Assembly: GCA_014529385.2 (NCBI GenBank)
Contig: CM043957.1
Coordinates: 87,644,381 to 87,706,380 of the forward strand
Reading direction: 5' to 3'
DNA: 62,000 bases
DNA from: Adiantum capillus-veneris
Lineage: Eukaryota; Streptophyta; Polypodiopsida; Polypodiales; Pteridaceae
Of the stretch, positions 10,202-22,342 are shown piece after piece. Every line of letters starts with the position of its first letter. The stretch's first letter is position 1. The position numbers and the translations under genes were made by a program. The notes beneath the pieces were generated by a model. The model had not been told where the DNA came from. It saw nothing but the letters and a program-made list of their open reading frames with translations, and made no database searches.

Positions 10202-10860
10202 GATGGGCTAATGTTGTCAGGGCCGCCTAGGTTGACCTCTCTGACTGGGTCAGGCCGTGCAGTGGGCGAGGCTGCGTCAGGGAGAGAAGACCTTGCCGCC
10301 TCTGTTAGGTTCTGGACATTATGAGCTGGCGTCTGATCAATGTTGAAATCAACATACTCTTCCTGCAACCATCTTGATGGAAGCTCTGCAAATGGTAAAT
10401 CCTCAGATACTTCAAAGTGCTCCGGCATGGGTGGAGAGTCACATGGGGTAGAGGCTAAGGAAGGAGCTGAGGTGTTGGCCAACTCTTGCAAGGGAGACTT
10501 TTTTCCCCTTCTATGGTGGGTTATAGGCTCACCCAGGCCGATGGTTTCCATTAAGGGACCCTCTGAAGGATGGGCACCAGAGACCGGTCCACTTGGTTCT
10601 GGCTCACTTGGCTGGCTGGGATTACTGGCTTCAGGTGTAGCTTCAGTTGTAGGATCAGGGGGAGAGGGTGAATCTGTGGGCAAAGGTTGAAGAGAGACTA
10701 CATAGCATGGCATCGAAGAGGTAGCTTCTAACCATTGCAGTAAGTCTTCATCGGACCCATCAGGAGGGACTGGCTGCTCCAAGTCAGGGTTGGACTCTAC
10801 TGACAAAGAGCTATGCTGAACGACCGGATCCATACCTCCTTCGAGACGAATTTGTTGCAT
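10195..10860 (-). CDS. Pro/Ser/Glu-rich linker between protease and RT
   Basis: A 221-codon open frame of low complexity (repeated P, S, E, D) without a recognised fold, lying between the protease and RT pieces of the same minus-strand element. Composition suggests a disordered spacer in the polyprotein. It overlaps the RT ORF by 7 bases in another frame, so a frameshift or decay has separated them. Confidence 0.5.
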   Translation of the reverse strand: MQQIRLEGGMDPVVQHSSLSVESNPDLEQPVPPDGSDEDLLQWLEATSSMPCYVVSLQPLPTDSPSPPDPTTEATPEASNPSQPSEPEPSGPVSGAHPSEGPLMETIGLGEPITHHRRGKKSPLQELANTSAPSLASTPCDSPPMPEHFEVSEDLPFAELPSRWLQEEYVDFNIDQTPAHNVQNLTEAARSSLPDAASPTARPDPVREVNLGGPDNISPSC

Positions 10861-10881
10861 TGGAGAGCCAGGAGTATGTAT

Positions 10882-11409
10882 TCACATGGCGTCGGTTCCC
10901 CAGTCGTGAAGTGCTTTCGTATGTCGCAACCATGGCCTACCAATCAGCAAGGGATAACCTCCCTCTACCTGGGGAAGATTAACTACCACAAAATCCAAGT
11001 TAAAAGTGAAATCTTGTACCTTCAGAGGCACCTTGTCGACTATGCCCATTGGGTAGACTGTTCTCTGATCAGCCAATGTAACAGTGAAAGGAGCAGGTCG
11101 GGTAGGCTTTAGACCTAAGGCCATCATAGTGAATTCGGGCATCAAATTGATTCCAGATCCTCCATCAACGATGACGCCGGATAGCTGGTGCCCAAGAATA
11201 GATACAATGAGACGAGGACTTTTATAATCGGTGAGGGGAGCAGATGGATAGGAAATCAAATAAGACTCTGAGGGCTGTACAGGGAGGTGCCCGCCACTAG
11301 GCCCAGCCCCCGGGTACAGAGACTGAATGACTGACAGGGTGTCACTTCTAAGTGTTGTGTCGAGCCTTAGCATGTCGTATAGTGACACCTGCTGAAAAGT
11401 ATTTTTCAA
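10882..11409 (-). pseudogene. Retropepsin-like aspartic protease
   Basis: The frame holds a retroviral-type protease domain: LGHQLSGVIVDGGSGINLMPEF has the flap-proximal catalytic Asp, but as DGGS instead of the usual DSG/DTG. The second half has DFVVVNLP and YPLLIGRPWLR, the conserved hydrophobic-hydrophobic-G-R/x-P-W-L ending of Ty3 proteases. About 50 residues of linker precede it. It overlaps the zinc-knuckle ORF (11348-12127) in another frame. It would cleave the Gag-Pol polyprotein in virus-like particles; the Ser to Gly change next to the catalytic Asp may be tolerated but is unusual. Confidence 0.8.
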
Positions 11410-12127
11410 GATGGCTTCTGCTGTGGGCTTGGAGCCTTCGAACTGGGCTCCCTTGGACCTTAATCTGTTCCAAGTCAGCCACTACTTCCAAGAAGGCTCC
11501 ATCAATGTCAGATAACAGGGAAGTTGGTTTGCTCTGAGTAATTTTGAAGGACTCGTCCTTTGGGTCAAATAGACCAGCTTGAGGAAGTGGGGACTGGCGA
11601 GGTGGACTTGTGGGCAGCAGACTGAGACCAAGAGCTGCTCTTTGTGCCCGAGTAAGGACACCAGCAGGCTCCGCCACTTGCAGTGGCTTAACCACATGAG
11701 TAGCAGGTGATGGTTGAGGCATGGTGTTCACAGTAATCAAGTTTATCTTCGGGAAGGTGAATTCTTGCTGGTTCTGAGTCGAGCTTGAAGACGTGGATGT
11801 CCTTTGCGTGGGACAATCCTTACTGTAGTGATCCTTCGAATCAGGGCAATGACGACAAGGAGGGGACCCCTCAAGTAAAGGACACTTGCTCTGATAATGC
11901 CCATATTCTCCGCATCTGTAGCAGAGTATGGGCCGATTGGAAGGACGAAACAGGGGACGAGGTGGTTGCTGCATGGAGTTGGAGGCTGAAGTGTAGAAGC
12001 TCTGAGGGGTTGAGGTGGCATTAGCATTATAAAAACTTTGAGTCGGGAAAGTACTTGACATACCTTGGACAGCAAGGGTATTGAGCAAAGGTGGCATGTA
12101 GTTGGGATGGTTGTAGTGGGAAACCAT
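11348..12127 (-). pseudogene. gag C-terminal part with two CCHC zinc knuckles
   Basis: This 259-codon frame contains CYRCGEYGHYQSKC, a perfect CX2CX4HX4C nucleocapsid knuckle, then CRHCPDSKDHYSKDC, a second knuckle with altered spacing. Around them are Gln/Pro/Ser-rich stretches. In orientation and order it continues the gag ORF that stops at 12176, so the two were probably one gag, with the stop and short gap between them being decay. It would bind element RNA during packaging. Confidence 0.75.
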
Positions 12128-12175
12128 GTTGGATGCTGGTGCTAACCCCTATTGGAGAGTAGGACCAAGACTTTG

Positions 12176-13105
12176 CTATATTTTGTGCAATCCCTTTATA
12201 TAGTAGCAATCCTTATCTTCATGACCCGATTTTTCGCAGAAGTGGCAATAAGAGCGAAGGGGACAGTCCTGTGGAGGGTGTCCTGGAGAGCGGCATGAAC
12301 TACACCATACCATAGCCTTAGTCTCCTGCTGAGACCTGAGCTCTTCTAACTCTCTTTTAAGTTGATCATAAGCCTCTTGATGTGGAGGCTTCTCCTGTCT
12401 GAGAGAGAAGGATCTCTCTTCTTGAAGGGCCCGTTGTAACTTTAGGGCTTCCAATTCCCTTCTTAAAGAAGTCAAGGGGTTTGATGGACTGTCCATGAGT
12501 ACAGGGGCAATATCTAACTGAGGAGAGTCAGTGAATTGCCTTCTTGCTCCCTCTATTCTAGTAGCAGTAGCAACAAAGTCCTCCAAACTGGCTTCAGGAC
12601 GGAGACTTTCTCTGAGCTTTTGTTGAGAAGTCTTAGGCAGAGCCTTCTCTACCCACTTCTTCACCATGAATTCCCCTGGTTGCTGAGGCAGCTTGGCGAC
12701 CAGGGACTTTGTTCTGGTCATGAGCTCTGCAAATGTCTCCTTGGGCTGAAGCAGCAGGTTGGCCAACTCATCTAGAATCTTCTCTTGATAATCCCCTGGT
12801 CGGAAAGCTTCACAGAACTGCTGTCTTAACATGGTCCAAGTAGTAAAGTGGTTTTCAGCAAACTGACTGTACCATTTATCTGCAAGACCATCCAAGGTGG
12901 ACGGGAAGAGCACCAGGTATGCGTCTTCTCTGTTGAGGCCACGACCTCTGCAAAGAGAGACAAACCTCCGAGCATGGTCGTCTGCATCTTCTGCGGAGAG
13001 ACCTTTAAAGGTAGGGAACTTGATGTTCACCTTTGCCAGAACACTTGTGAGCTCCTCCATGGCCTCTTGCTCCCGAGTCTGTTGCTCACTAGCTTGCTGC
13101 AACAA
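12176..13105 (-). CDS. gag capsid (Retrotrans_gag) with a CCHC knuckle
   Basis: A 309-codon frame with the Ty3 capsid signature: a helical N-terminus, FKGLSAEDADDHARRFVSLC, LVLFPSTLDGLADKWYSQ, TTWTMLRQQFCEAFRP and LLLQPKETFAELMTRTKSLV. Residues 215-265 look like a coiled coil (LRRELEALKLQRALQEE; YDQLKRELEELRSQQE). The C-terminus has CSSCRSPGHPPQDC and CHFCEKSGHEDKDC zinc knuckles. The start at 13105 is the first Met of the open frame; the leader upstream offers no better one. This is the best-preserved ORF of the element. Confidence 0.88.
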   Translation of the reverse strand: MLQQASEQQTREQEAMEELTSVLAKVNIKFPTFKGLSAEDADDHARRFVSLCRGRGLNREDAYLVLFPSTLDGLADKWYSQFAENHFTTWTMLRQQFCEAFRPGDYQEKILDELANLLLQPKETFAELMTRTKSLVAKLPQQPGEFMVKKWVEKALPKTSQQKLRESLRPEASLEDFVATATRIEGARRQFTDSPQLDIAPVLMDSPSNPLTSLRRELEALKLQRALQEERSFSLRQEKPPHQEAYDQLKRELEELRSQQETKAMVWCSSCRSPGHPPQDCPLRSYCHFCEKSGHEDKDCYYIKGLHKI

Positions 13106-14209
13106 AATGGGGGAGAGCCTTACCGGAGAAGGTGACTTGGAGGATGTAGAACCGGTCGAAGGAATGGAGGTAGCCGTATGACTACGTAGGTATGGGTGAT
13201 GGGGTTAATATGCTTCTACTAGGCACCAAGGGTTGACGCCGTCTGTGGTAGTACTTCAGAGGACTCAATAGTGCACTTTGACGCTCCAAAGACCTCCTTG
13301 TATGTGTCATGCAGTAACCGCCAACCCCACCAAGCTTTGGGCAAGAATACCTTCACTTGGGCAAGACAACCTTCACTTGGCTGAACATTGGTCTAGACTC
13401 TGCTAGACCAGGGCGAGTGACTAGACCACCTGGCATGGACCAGGACGAGGAAGGACTAGACCAGGGACGAGAAGGACTAGACCAAGATGAACACTGGGTG
13501 GCCCAGGGCGAGAGAGAACCAGACCAACAAGGCGAGAGACTAGACCAGCTAGATTAAGTTGTCAAGGGTTAAACTGGACCATACCAACAGGCTACTCAAC
13601 AGAGTGAGACTTCAATTGAGGTCACACCGTGATCGCCAAAATGAGAGCACCTGTAGCGCGGATAATGTGTCGTGCTCTCTACAGTGTGGGTGCCCCTCAG
13701 TGCAATGTGCGTGACAATCTCACTCAAACAAATGGGAACTCTCTCAAACAAAAAGAAACACAAAAACAATGGATAACAACAGAGACACAACAGTGGACCA
13801 GAACATGTGGACTCGACTAGCTCAAAGAACCATGTACAGACTCTGGCGTGGCAGCACACTCAGCTCCAGCCCAGGACTCACAGGTACAAATGGGGTGTCG
13901 AGGCTCAGATGTGCAGGGACGGTGAAGCAGTGCTCTGTGTAAGACTCGCTACCTAGACGATGAACCGACCATCTATATAAGATAATGATAATGACCCAAC
14001 AGCTACTACTCATAGATACAATCATAAAGAGCCACCAACGGCCCATAAATGTTAGCCAGCTAAGTGTGACCTGGCCACATGTCCACTAGGCCACCATCCG
14101 TATCCCTGCCACGTGTCACTGCCCAGAGTGTCCGTCCAATGTGAACAGACCAGACCAACTGTACTAACTGTAACTGTGTCCTGTGAAAGTGACACTGTAG
14201 CCTGCTGCA
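13106..14209 (-). repeat. 5' LTR and leader of the Ty3 element
   Basis: The outer 116 bp (14094-14209) match the truncated 3' LTR. A TATA-like box (CTTATATAGATGG on the minus strand) lies at about 13972-13984. Positions 13394-13560 hold a diverged tandem motif around ACTAGACCAG. I cannot place the inner LTR boundary: no Met-tRNA primer site is present and the 3' LTR is too short to define the repeat. Confidence 0.55.
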
Positions 14210-15683
<1,474 letters not shown>

Positions 15684-16678
15684 GAGCGCGAGCGCGAGCG
15701 CTCTCGTCCGCCCCCACTTTTACATATGGTCGAGAGACTGTGGAGTATGCAGATACATACACTTATCTTGGGGCGGTTTTGAGTGGTCCAATATTTTCCC
15801 TAAGGCGTGCAGCAGATACGCGATTGACCAAAGCCTGTGCAACACTAGGGAGACTTGGGAGGATATGTTCGCAGGTTCAGTTCCAGGAACCTCAAACAAA
15901 GCTTTGGCTCTTTGACACTTTGGTCACTTCGGCCATGCTGTACGGAGTGGAGATATGGGGCCCCTCAGTTAATCATCATAGCAGAGCTGGCAGTACTGAT
16001 GGATGGAGATGTATGGAGAAGCCCTTGGTGTCTATGATTTCTCGGATGATTAGGGCCAAGGCCTCAGTACCACACGACAGTGTTAGGGCGGAGCTCGCTG
16101 CTCCTCCATTGGTAGTGGAGGCACTCACTTGATCAGTTTCATTTATGCATAGCACTTGGGCTCTCCCTAGAGACAGGTATGCTCGATTAGCACTAGAGTC
16201 TTCGCGACAACTGGCATTGCAGGGAGATAGATCAAGTTGGTATGCAGAGATGACATCTTGGTTTCAGTTACATGACTTTAGTATGGACCGGCTACCCCCA
16301 TTTCAGTACTCTCTGGATGCACCCTCCGTCTCCCTCACTAGGGCAGAGATTACCAGGCTCATCAAACAAGACTTGATTCAATTGGATACGAAGAGGACAT
16401 GGATACAACCTATACATGAGCTAGGTACGAAGATGACTTTCTATAGAGAGCATCTTCTCCAACTCACGGAAGATGGTTTTGTGATCAGACCAGGATGAAT
16501 GGATACTCATCTATCCCACAGGATACGATGTGCTATTGGTCAGATACGCACATCCTCACATCAGCTAGAGATCGAGACAGACAGATTTAGAGGAGTACCC
16601 GCTAAGTCCAGGATTTGTCAGATGTGCCAAATAGAGCCAGAGACAGAGCTACATTACATATGTCACTGCCCAGTATAC

Positions 16679-17791
16679 TGTAAGGTGCAGCGGAATGAAT
16701 GTTGAATTTTGCTCAAGATGAGTGCTCCGAACTGTGCTCAAGGTTCCTTTTACTTAGGGAAGGGAGAGCCTTCCGTTCTTTAGTAAGAGAGTGCAATGGA
16801 CACAAACAAAGCGAATGGACACTGTGCGTGAAGGTGCATGAGACTGAGAGATAGTGAGAGAAGAGAATACGACATCAGAGTCGTTGTAAAACTCTCCTCC
16901 AAGGGCCCCACTCTCGGTGGCGAGAGTGGTCTACTATTGATTGCACAATCTGGTACAGTGGCTGATGTAATGATTCTAAATGCTTGCTATGTCGAGGCCG
17001 ACAGTGGTGACGAAGAGGACGAGACTATGGCTGAAAACAGAATGCTTCAAACCGGTATTGTTGCACCAAGTCGGGGCTGATCTGCTAGCTTCAAAAACGT
17101 TGTGCTGCTGGTCCCTTAAACGCTGAATTTCTGCTGCAAAAACGCTGATCATAGGCTGCTGAAAACGTTAAGTTGTTGTCCCAAAAACGCTAGCTGAGGC
17201 TGTTCAAAAACGCCGAGTGTAGGGCTGAAGCTGTGATGCAAAAACGCTGATCATAGGCTGAGTGTTGCTGCTGCAAAATCGCCAAGGCAAGGGGCTGCTA
17301 AGCGCTGGAGTTATTGCTGAAAAACGCAAGGCTGCTGGGTCAAGAAAACGCTGGAGTCCTCTGCTGAAAACGACAGGTTGAAGGGGTCCTTGTTCTTGCT
17401 TGAGAATTGGCATGTTCAACAATGCTCCTGTTGCCTCCTCTGCCAGAAAGTGCTAGCTTTGGTTTGCTTATATATTTTATTAGCAAAATTGCCCTACCTA
17501 GTTCCCAACAAAAGTCACTTAATAAATAAGTGAAAAATGTCAAAAATAGGAAAAATAGGTTTTAATGCACTGGAAAATTCCCCTGATGGATTCTGATGGT
17601 AATGTTGATGATCAAGCTGTGTGCAACCAAAGGATATGCATCTACTCTACGTGACTGGTCATGCACGGTCTGCGAACAGACTCACAAAAGTGCCAGATCA
17701 CTTCCTATCCTAGACTGGCTTGACTGATGTGAACCTTGGTCATGTTTGTAGCTTGTCCACGGACACATAGGGTTGGATGTGTCACGTGACA
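16679..17791 (-). repeat. Solo LTR inside LINE copy C, with TSD TATAC
   Basis: A 1,113-bp sequence starting TGTAAGGTGCA and ending CACGTGACA. Its reverse complement matches the LTRs at 25845-27090 and 30289-31504 from end to end. It is flanked by the 5-bp direct repeat TATAC at 16674-16678 and 17792-17796. No internal region remains, so this is an LTR-LTR recombination product. Inside it, 17090-17370 is full of AAAACGCTG words typical of this family. Confidence 0.95.
16907..16928 (-). promoter_or_regulatory. Conserved LTR hairpin (solo LTR copy)
   Basis: CCACTCTCG, loop GTGG, CGAGAGTGG: a 9-bp perfect stem. The equivalent stem in the LTRs at 25845 and 30289 is CTTCTCTCG-CCAT-CGAGAGAGG, where one pair is swapped (T-A there, A-T here) and another changes from a T-G wobble to C-G. 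Pairing is therefore kept while sequence changes. Confidence 0.7.
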
Positions 17792-18404
17792 TATACTATG
17801 AGATACGAGGCCGCTTTCATTGTCTATTCAAAGAGGGTTTTGGGCCACTTTCTAGAGTCATAAGATACCAAGATCAGAGATGCCTTGGATTATACTTACT
17901 GGAGATTCGCAAACACAGAGAGGACCTCTTGAAGAGGGGCACAATGAGAGAGATCCAACGGCAACAAAAGATTACAGATTTCTTTCAGTCACAGACAGAG
18001 GAGTTCGAGCAGCCCCCACAACATAACAACACCAGAGGCATACTGCTTGATCGGGTGATAGAGTTGGGGCGGTCCCGTCGCCCACGGATGAGGGGGCCCT
18101 CATCGACGCAGATTGCGACAGAGGATCCATACATACTGGCACGACATAGGAGCCGTCCCGGATACTGATGTATATGTATGTGATGCCTCGATTGTCAAAG
18201 AGCTCCATTGTATCAGTTCACCCTTTGTATTTCCTATTCCCTTTGTATCAGCTTTCACCCCACCTCTACACACTATTTTATTTTCTTTTCAGTTCTTTGT
18301 ACTTTTTGTACCCAAACCTGGTATTAGATTCACCACATGTAACCTTTTGGTCTCATAGGTCATTTTGGCCTTTTGAAGACGTTAATATAACATTTCATTT
18401 CATT

Positions 18405-18408
<4 letters not shown>

Positions 18409-18474
<66 letters not shown>
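18409..18474 (+). repeat. (CT)33 tail of LINE copy C
   Basis: 66 bp of pure CT directly after TTTCATTTCAT and directly before the first coding bases of copy D at 18475. Confidence 0.98.
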
Positions 18475-18476
<2 letters not shown>

Positions 18477-18477
18477 C

Positions 18478-19280
18478 CACGTGGAATTGTAATGGATCTA
18501 TGCGACTTGATGTGAGCGCCTTTGAGGATAGTTTCAGGGGAAGAGACATCGTCTTCTACTCTGAGACACATCAGGCCCTTGGCAGTCTATGCCTCACATT
18601 AGTGGATATAGATGGGAGACTGCCTATAGACAGGAGACACGATCAGAGCACAGAGAACGGGGATCAGGAGGAGTGGCAGTGTTATTCAGGGAGGAGTTAC
18701 AGCCATTAAACATATAGCCCGCAGAGATGAGCAAGCTAGGTACATGTGGGTGAGACTGAGAGCAGAGACAGACAGATATCTTTACATTGCTATTTGCTAC
18801 TTTCCCCGAGCACGTCAGTGTATGCACCACCCAGAGGACAATCCCCTTTCTCTATTTTGGATGATGACATCATCATTCTAGGGGATTTCAATGCTAGGAC
18901 TGCCCATCATCAAACAGTATTTTATGATACTTCAGAGGAGATGCTGAGAGAGCTAGATGCTGCAGAGACAGGCCTATCCAGACTATCACAAGATGGAGAA
19001 CACACTGAGTATGGACGACACTTGATAGACAATGGGGACTACACATGGATTGGCCATCTTGAATGGCCTACACAGATTTCCTGCTTCAGGGGGTTTTACA
19101 TGCTTTCCACACAGACATGGAGCCAGCACAGTGGATTATGTCATAGCACAGCCGACCCTCATCTCTAGTATCCAGGATCTCACGGTTGGACCCAGACCTG
19201 TTGGTGTGGCAGTGGATCATGCTCTTGTGTCAATGACCATCTCTTTTCAGTTTAGTGTAGCACACAGACTACGGACAGCA
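18478..19280 (+). pseudogene. LINE endonuclease domain (copy D)
   Basis: Motifs of an APE-type endonuclease appear in order across frames: TWNCNGS at the start (Asn), YSETHQ (Glu), LRAETDRYLYIAICYFP, GDFNART (the Asp/Asn of the active site), YTWIG and the final TVDYVIA ... VGVAVDHALVS with the catalytic Asp-His. At least two frameshifts (about 18650 and 18860) and a shift around 19035 break it. It would nick target DNA to prime reverse transcription. Confidence 0.82.
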
Positions 19281-21280
19281 GCCCCTACTCGCTACACCTT
19301 CACGCGGGAGACAGACTCTGTATACATAGATGGGATCTACAGACGCCTATGCACAGAGGAGCCAGGGCGACCTCTGGAGGAGCTCACTACTATATTGACA
19401 CAGACACTACATGATGCAGCAGCAGAGGCATACCCACATACCCAACCTGAGCAGAGACACCGTTCGGGGAGCATGCCCCAGAACAGTTGGTATGATGAGG
19501 AATGCCGGGACACTAGAGCTAGACTTCAGAGGGAGGTGCTTTTGGGGGACATCACTCACAGACAGTCACAGATTGATCCGACGCCTAGTGCGGCGGAAGA
19601 AGAGGGCATTTTTGGCTCGGCTAGAGCAGGATCTATATCAGCTATTCTTGAGTCAGGACTCACGTGAGGCATGGCTGCTCTTTCAGGAGCACTCTCCCCC
19701 CCCCCCCCCCGCCATCACTTCTACAGAGGACTGGGGCAAGTACGCATCATCTCTGTACACAGTTCCTCAACAGCCCCCCCTTTCTGACCCTCCCGATCCA
19801 TGCCCACACACAGGTGCTTTTTTCACCGCAGAGATGGTGAGGAAGGCCATTGACAAGATGAGGACTGGGAGAGCATACGATCATGATGGTTTAGTGGCTG
19901 AGCATTTCACGAGAGATCTACTAGCAGAGCTTCTAGCAGTGATGTTTAACCGTGCCATGTGTGAGGGCTTGCCTGATACTTGGAGCCTCTCTACTATTGT
20001 ACCTATCTTCAAGTCGGGAGACCCTATGGAGCCTGGGAATTATCGCACTATCATGATTGGACACACATTGGCACGGTTGTACGCATCTATTCTTTGAGCA
20101 ACAGCTGAGTAGATGGGTAGAGAGGGAGGGGATACGCGCAGCCGGGCAGGCAGGGTTCAGGAGGGGTGTTTCTACTCTTGACCATATCTTAACACTCAGA
20201 GCCATCATTGAGGAGGATAGATCGCACGGGAGACGGATCTATTGTAGCTTTGTGGATTTCCGCAAAGCATTTGACACAGTGCCTAGAGCTAGATTGATGC
20301 GCAGATTACAGCAGATGGGAGTACCCACAGAGCTCATTTGGGTGGTCATGGCATTATACAGGTCAGTAGTGGGGCAGGTACGCACCTCAGAGGGTCTATC
20401 CACACCGATTCACTCCACTATTGGGGTGAAGCAGGGCTGACCCCAATAGGGTTATGTATGTGGATGAGGTTTCTGACTACATTGAGAGAGATGGTGATAG
20501 AGGTGCACAGCTGGCAGGGACATGGATTCCATTATTGTTATATGCTGATGATATTGTGTTGATCTCCGACTCTCCGGAGGGGATGCAACGTCACTTGGAT
20601 GCTTTGAATAGGTTTGCTCACGGAAGTGGTTTGTCCGTCAACCTTGGTAAAACCAAGGTCATGGTATTTAATACCACCCCCCAGTGGATCAGGAGGTCAG
20701 CGCCAGCAGTCACATACGGCCAGGATGTGGAGTATACAGCTGCGTACACTTACCTCGGAGTGGTTTTTAGTGGGCCAGCATTTTCATTGAGGAGGGCAGC
20801 AGAGACTAGACTGACCAGAGCCCATGCAGCATTGGGTAGATTGGAAAGGATGTGTTCACAGGTTCAGTTTCAGGAGCCTCGGACGAAGCTCTGGCTCTTT
20901 GACATTCTGGTGGCTTCTGCATTGCTTTATGGAGCTGAGATTTGGGGACCTTCATTGGATCATCACGGGAGGACAGGCCGCAGTGATGGTTGGGGGGACA
21001 TGGAGAAGCCTCTGGTCTCTATGATCTCGCGGCTCATTAGAGCCAAGGCCTCAGTACCACGTGCTATTGTTCGAGCAGAGCTAGCTGCCCCCCCACTAGT
21101 GGTTGAGGCGCTCACCAGATCTGTCTCCTTCATACACCGCATGTGGGAACTTCCCAGAGACAGATATGCCCGCCTTGCACTTGAGTCCTCTCGACAGTTA
21201 GCCATGCAGGGAGATACAGCATGCTGGTATGGGGAGATGACATCATGGTTCAGGCGCATGGGTTCAGCATAGACAGTTTG
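19281..21280 (+). pseudogene. LINE reverse transcriptase (copy D)
   Basis: Recognisable RT blocks: RTGRAYDHDGLVAEHF, LPDTWSLSTIVPIFKSGDP, NYRTIMIGHTLARLYASIL, GFRRGVSTLDHILTLRAII, YCSFVDFRKAFDTVPR, STIGVKQG, LLLYADDIVLISDS (YADD catalytic box at about 20541-20552) and LSVNLGKTKVMVFN. After RT come YLGVVFSGP, RTKLWLFDILVASALLYGAEIWGP and RAKASVPRAIVRAEL. Frameshifts lie near 19670, 20090 and 20437, where a deletion destroys the region after VKQG. A (C)18 run at 19697-19714 also interrupts the reading. Confidence 0.88.
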
Positions 21281-22099
21281 CCTCCCTTCCAGTACTCACT
21301 GGATTCACCCTCTCTAACTCTTACACAGTCCAAGATCACCAGGCTCATCTGCTAGGACGTGACTCAGCTAGACACCAGGAGGACATGGATACAGCCAGCA
21401 CAGGAGCTGGGCACGAAGATGGCTTTCTACAGAGAACATCTTCTCCAACTTACGACGACGGACGGTTTTGTGACGAGGCCCAGATACATGGATACCCACT
21501 TGTCTCATGGGATACGGTGTGACATACGCACATCTTCACGCTAGTTGCGGATCGAGACTGGGAGATACAGCGGAGTACCAACAAAGGCCAGGACATGCCC
21601 CTGTGTGACATGGAGCCTGAGACAGAGTTACACTACACATGTCACTGCCCCATCTACTACGAGATACGAGGCCGCTTCCACTACTTGTTCAGAGAGGGAT
21701 TTGGACCACTCTCCAAAGTCATGAGGTACGAGGATCAGAGATGCCTGGGTTTGTTTTCTTCTGCTCGAGCTGCGTAGACACAAAGAGAGCCTGCTGAGAG
21801 GAGAGACCAGCCAGTCTCAGAGACACATCACAGACTTCTTTAGAGCAGACATTGGACACCCGGAGGAGCTACTACCACAGCAGACCTTGTCGCCTCACAC
21901 CAGAGGCACACTGATCGACCGAGCGACTGAATTAGGGAGATCCAGACGCCCACGGCTGCGGAAGACTACACAGCATAGACGGAGGCTACATCAGAGGATC
22001 CGGATCACTTTGGCCCGACATGCACGACGCCCAATCAGACTGTTGATCATGGAGGAGATTGATGAGATCCGCCAACGACCAATGCTGGATCTTTTGTGA
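21281..22099 (+). pseudogene. LINE ORF2 C-terminal zinc-binding region (copy D)
   Basis: Fragmented frames encode RRTWIQPAQELGTKMAFYREHLLQL, then CDMEPETELHYTCHCPIYYEIRGRFHYLF, whose Cys/His spacing (CxxxEPETELHYTCHC) is conserved in copies B and C, and a basic tail with RATELGRSRRPRLRKTTQHRRRL. Copy C has the full CQMC pair, so copy D has lost one Cys. Stops and small deletions (about 21530) interrupt it. This conserved end is diagnostic for the family. Confidence 0.8.
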
Positions 22100-22284
22100 C
22101 TTATGGTTTAGCTATCCCGACTAGCTGCTTAGTTCACACCCACCAGCTTTATATTTATATTTCATCATTTTGTCATTTCATTTCATTTTGTTATTCAGAC
22201 TTTGTATCAGATCCACCACATTGTAACGCTCTGGTCTCATAGGTCATTTTGGCCTTTTGAAGACGTTAATACAACATTTCATAA

Positions 22285-22287
<3 letters not shown>

Positions 22288-22341
<54 letters not shown>
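22288..22341 (+). repeat. (CT)27 tail of LINE copy D
   Basis: About 54 bp of CT follow the copy D 3' end (ACGTTAATACAACATTTCATAACAT) and are followed at once by copy E. Confidence 0.97.

Positions 22342-22342
<1 letters not shown>

Larger units (their letters stand above)
3792..14209 (-). mobile_element. Decayed Ty3 (Metaviridae-type) LTR retrotransposon with an additional 3' ORF
   Basis: On the minus strand the order is LTR/leader (14209-13106), gag, CCHC proteins, protease, RT, RNase H, integrase (ending 7434), a spacer with a G-rich minisatellite, a 610-codon additional ORF (6147-4318), then the start of a 3' LTR (3907-3792) that is cut off. There is no chromodomain after integrase; its C-terminus VNGSRIKCYY resembles the Athila/Tat type end, and an extra ORF between pol and the 3' LTR fits those lineages. 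Several in-frame stops and at least one frameshift make it non-functional. Confidence 0.85.
15714..18408 (+). pseudogene. LINE copy C, 5'-truncated, split by a solo LTR
   Basis: Left part 15714-16678 starts in the segment after the RT core (YTYLGAVLSGP, equivalent to about 20710 of copy D) and runs to HYICHCPVY. Right part 17792-18408 resumes exactly there (YYEIRGRFHCLFKEGFGPLSRV...) and reaches the family 3' end TTAATATAACATTTCATTTCAT. With the solo LTR and one TSD copy removed, the two parts join in the correct order. Frames are interrupted by stops (16130, 16497). The zinc-binding C-terminus CQMCQIEPETELHYICHC is clear. Confidence 0.9.
18475..22287 (+). mobile_element. LINE copy D, longest copy of the CT-tailed non-LTR family
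   Basis: About 3.8 kb. It begins at the very start of the apurinic-type endonuclease (TWNCNG), directly abutting the (CT)n of copy C, and so lacks any ORF1 and 5' UTR. In order: endonuclease (18478-19260), linker, reverse transcriptase (about 19800-20560), thumb and C-terminal region, a Cys/His zinc-binding motif (21595-21660), a basic tail to 22099, a 3' UTR and the terminal (CT)n. Multiple stops and frameshifts make it inactive. Clade not determined; the architecture (endonuclease, RT, no RNase H, C-terminal zinc motif) is that of an APE-type LINE. Confidence 0.9.

Noticed and set aside
10340-10690. 116-codon plus-strand Gly/Ser-rich ORF
   Set aside because: It is the antisense shadow of the Pro/Ser-rich linker of the minus-strand element.
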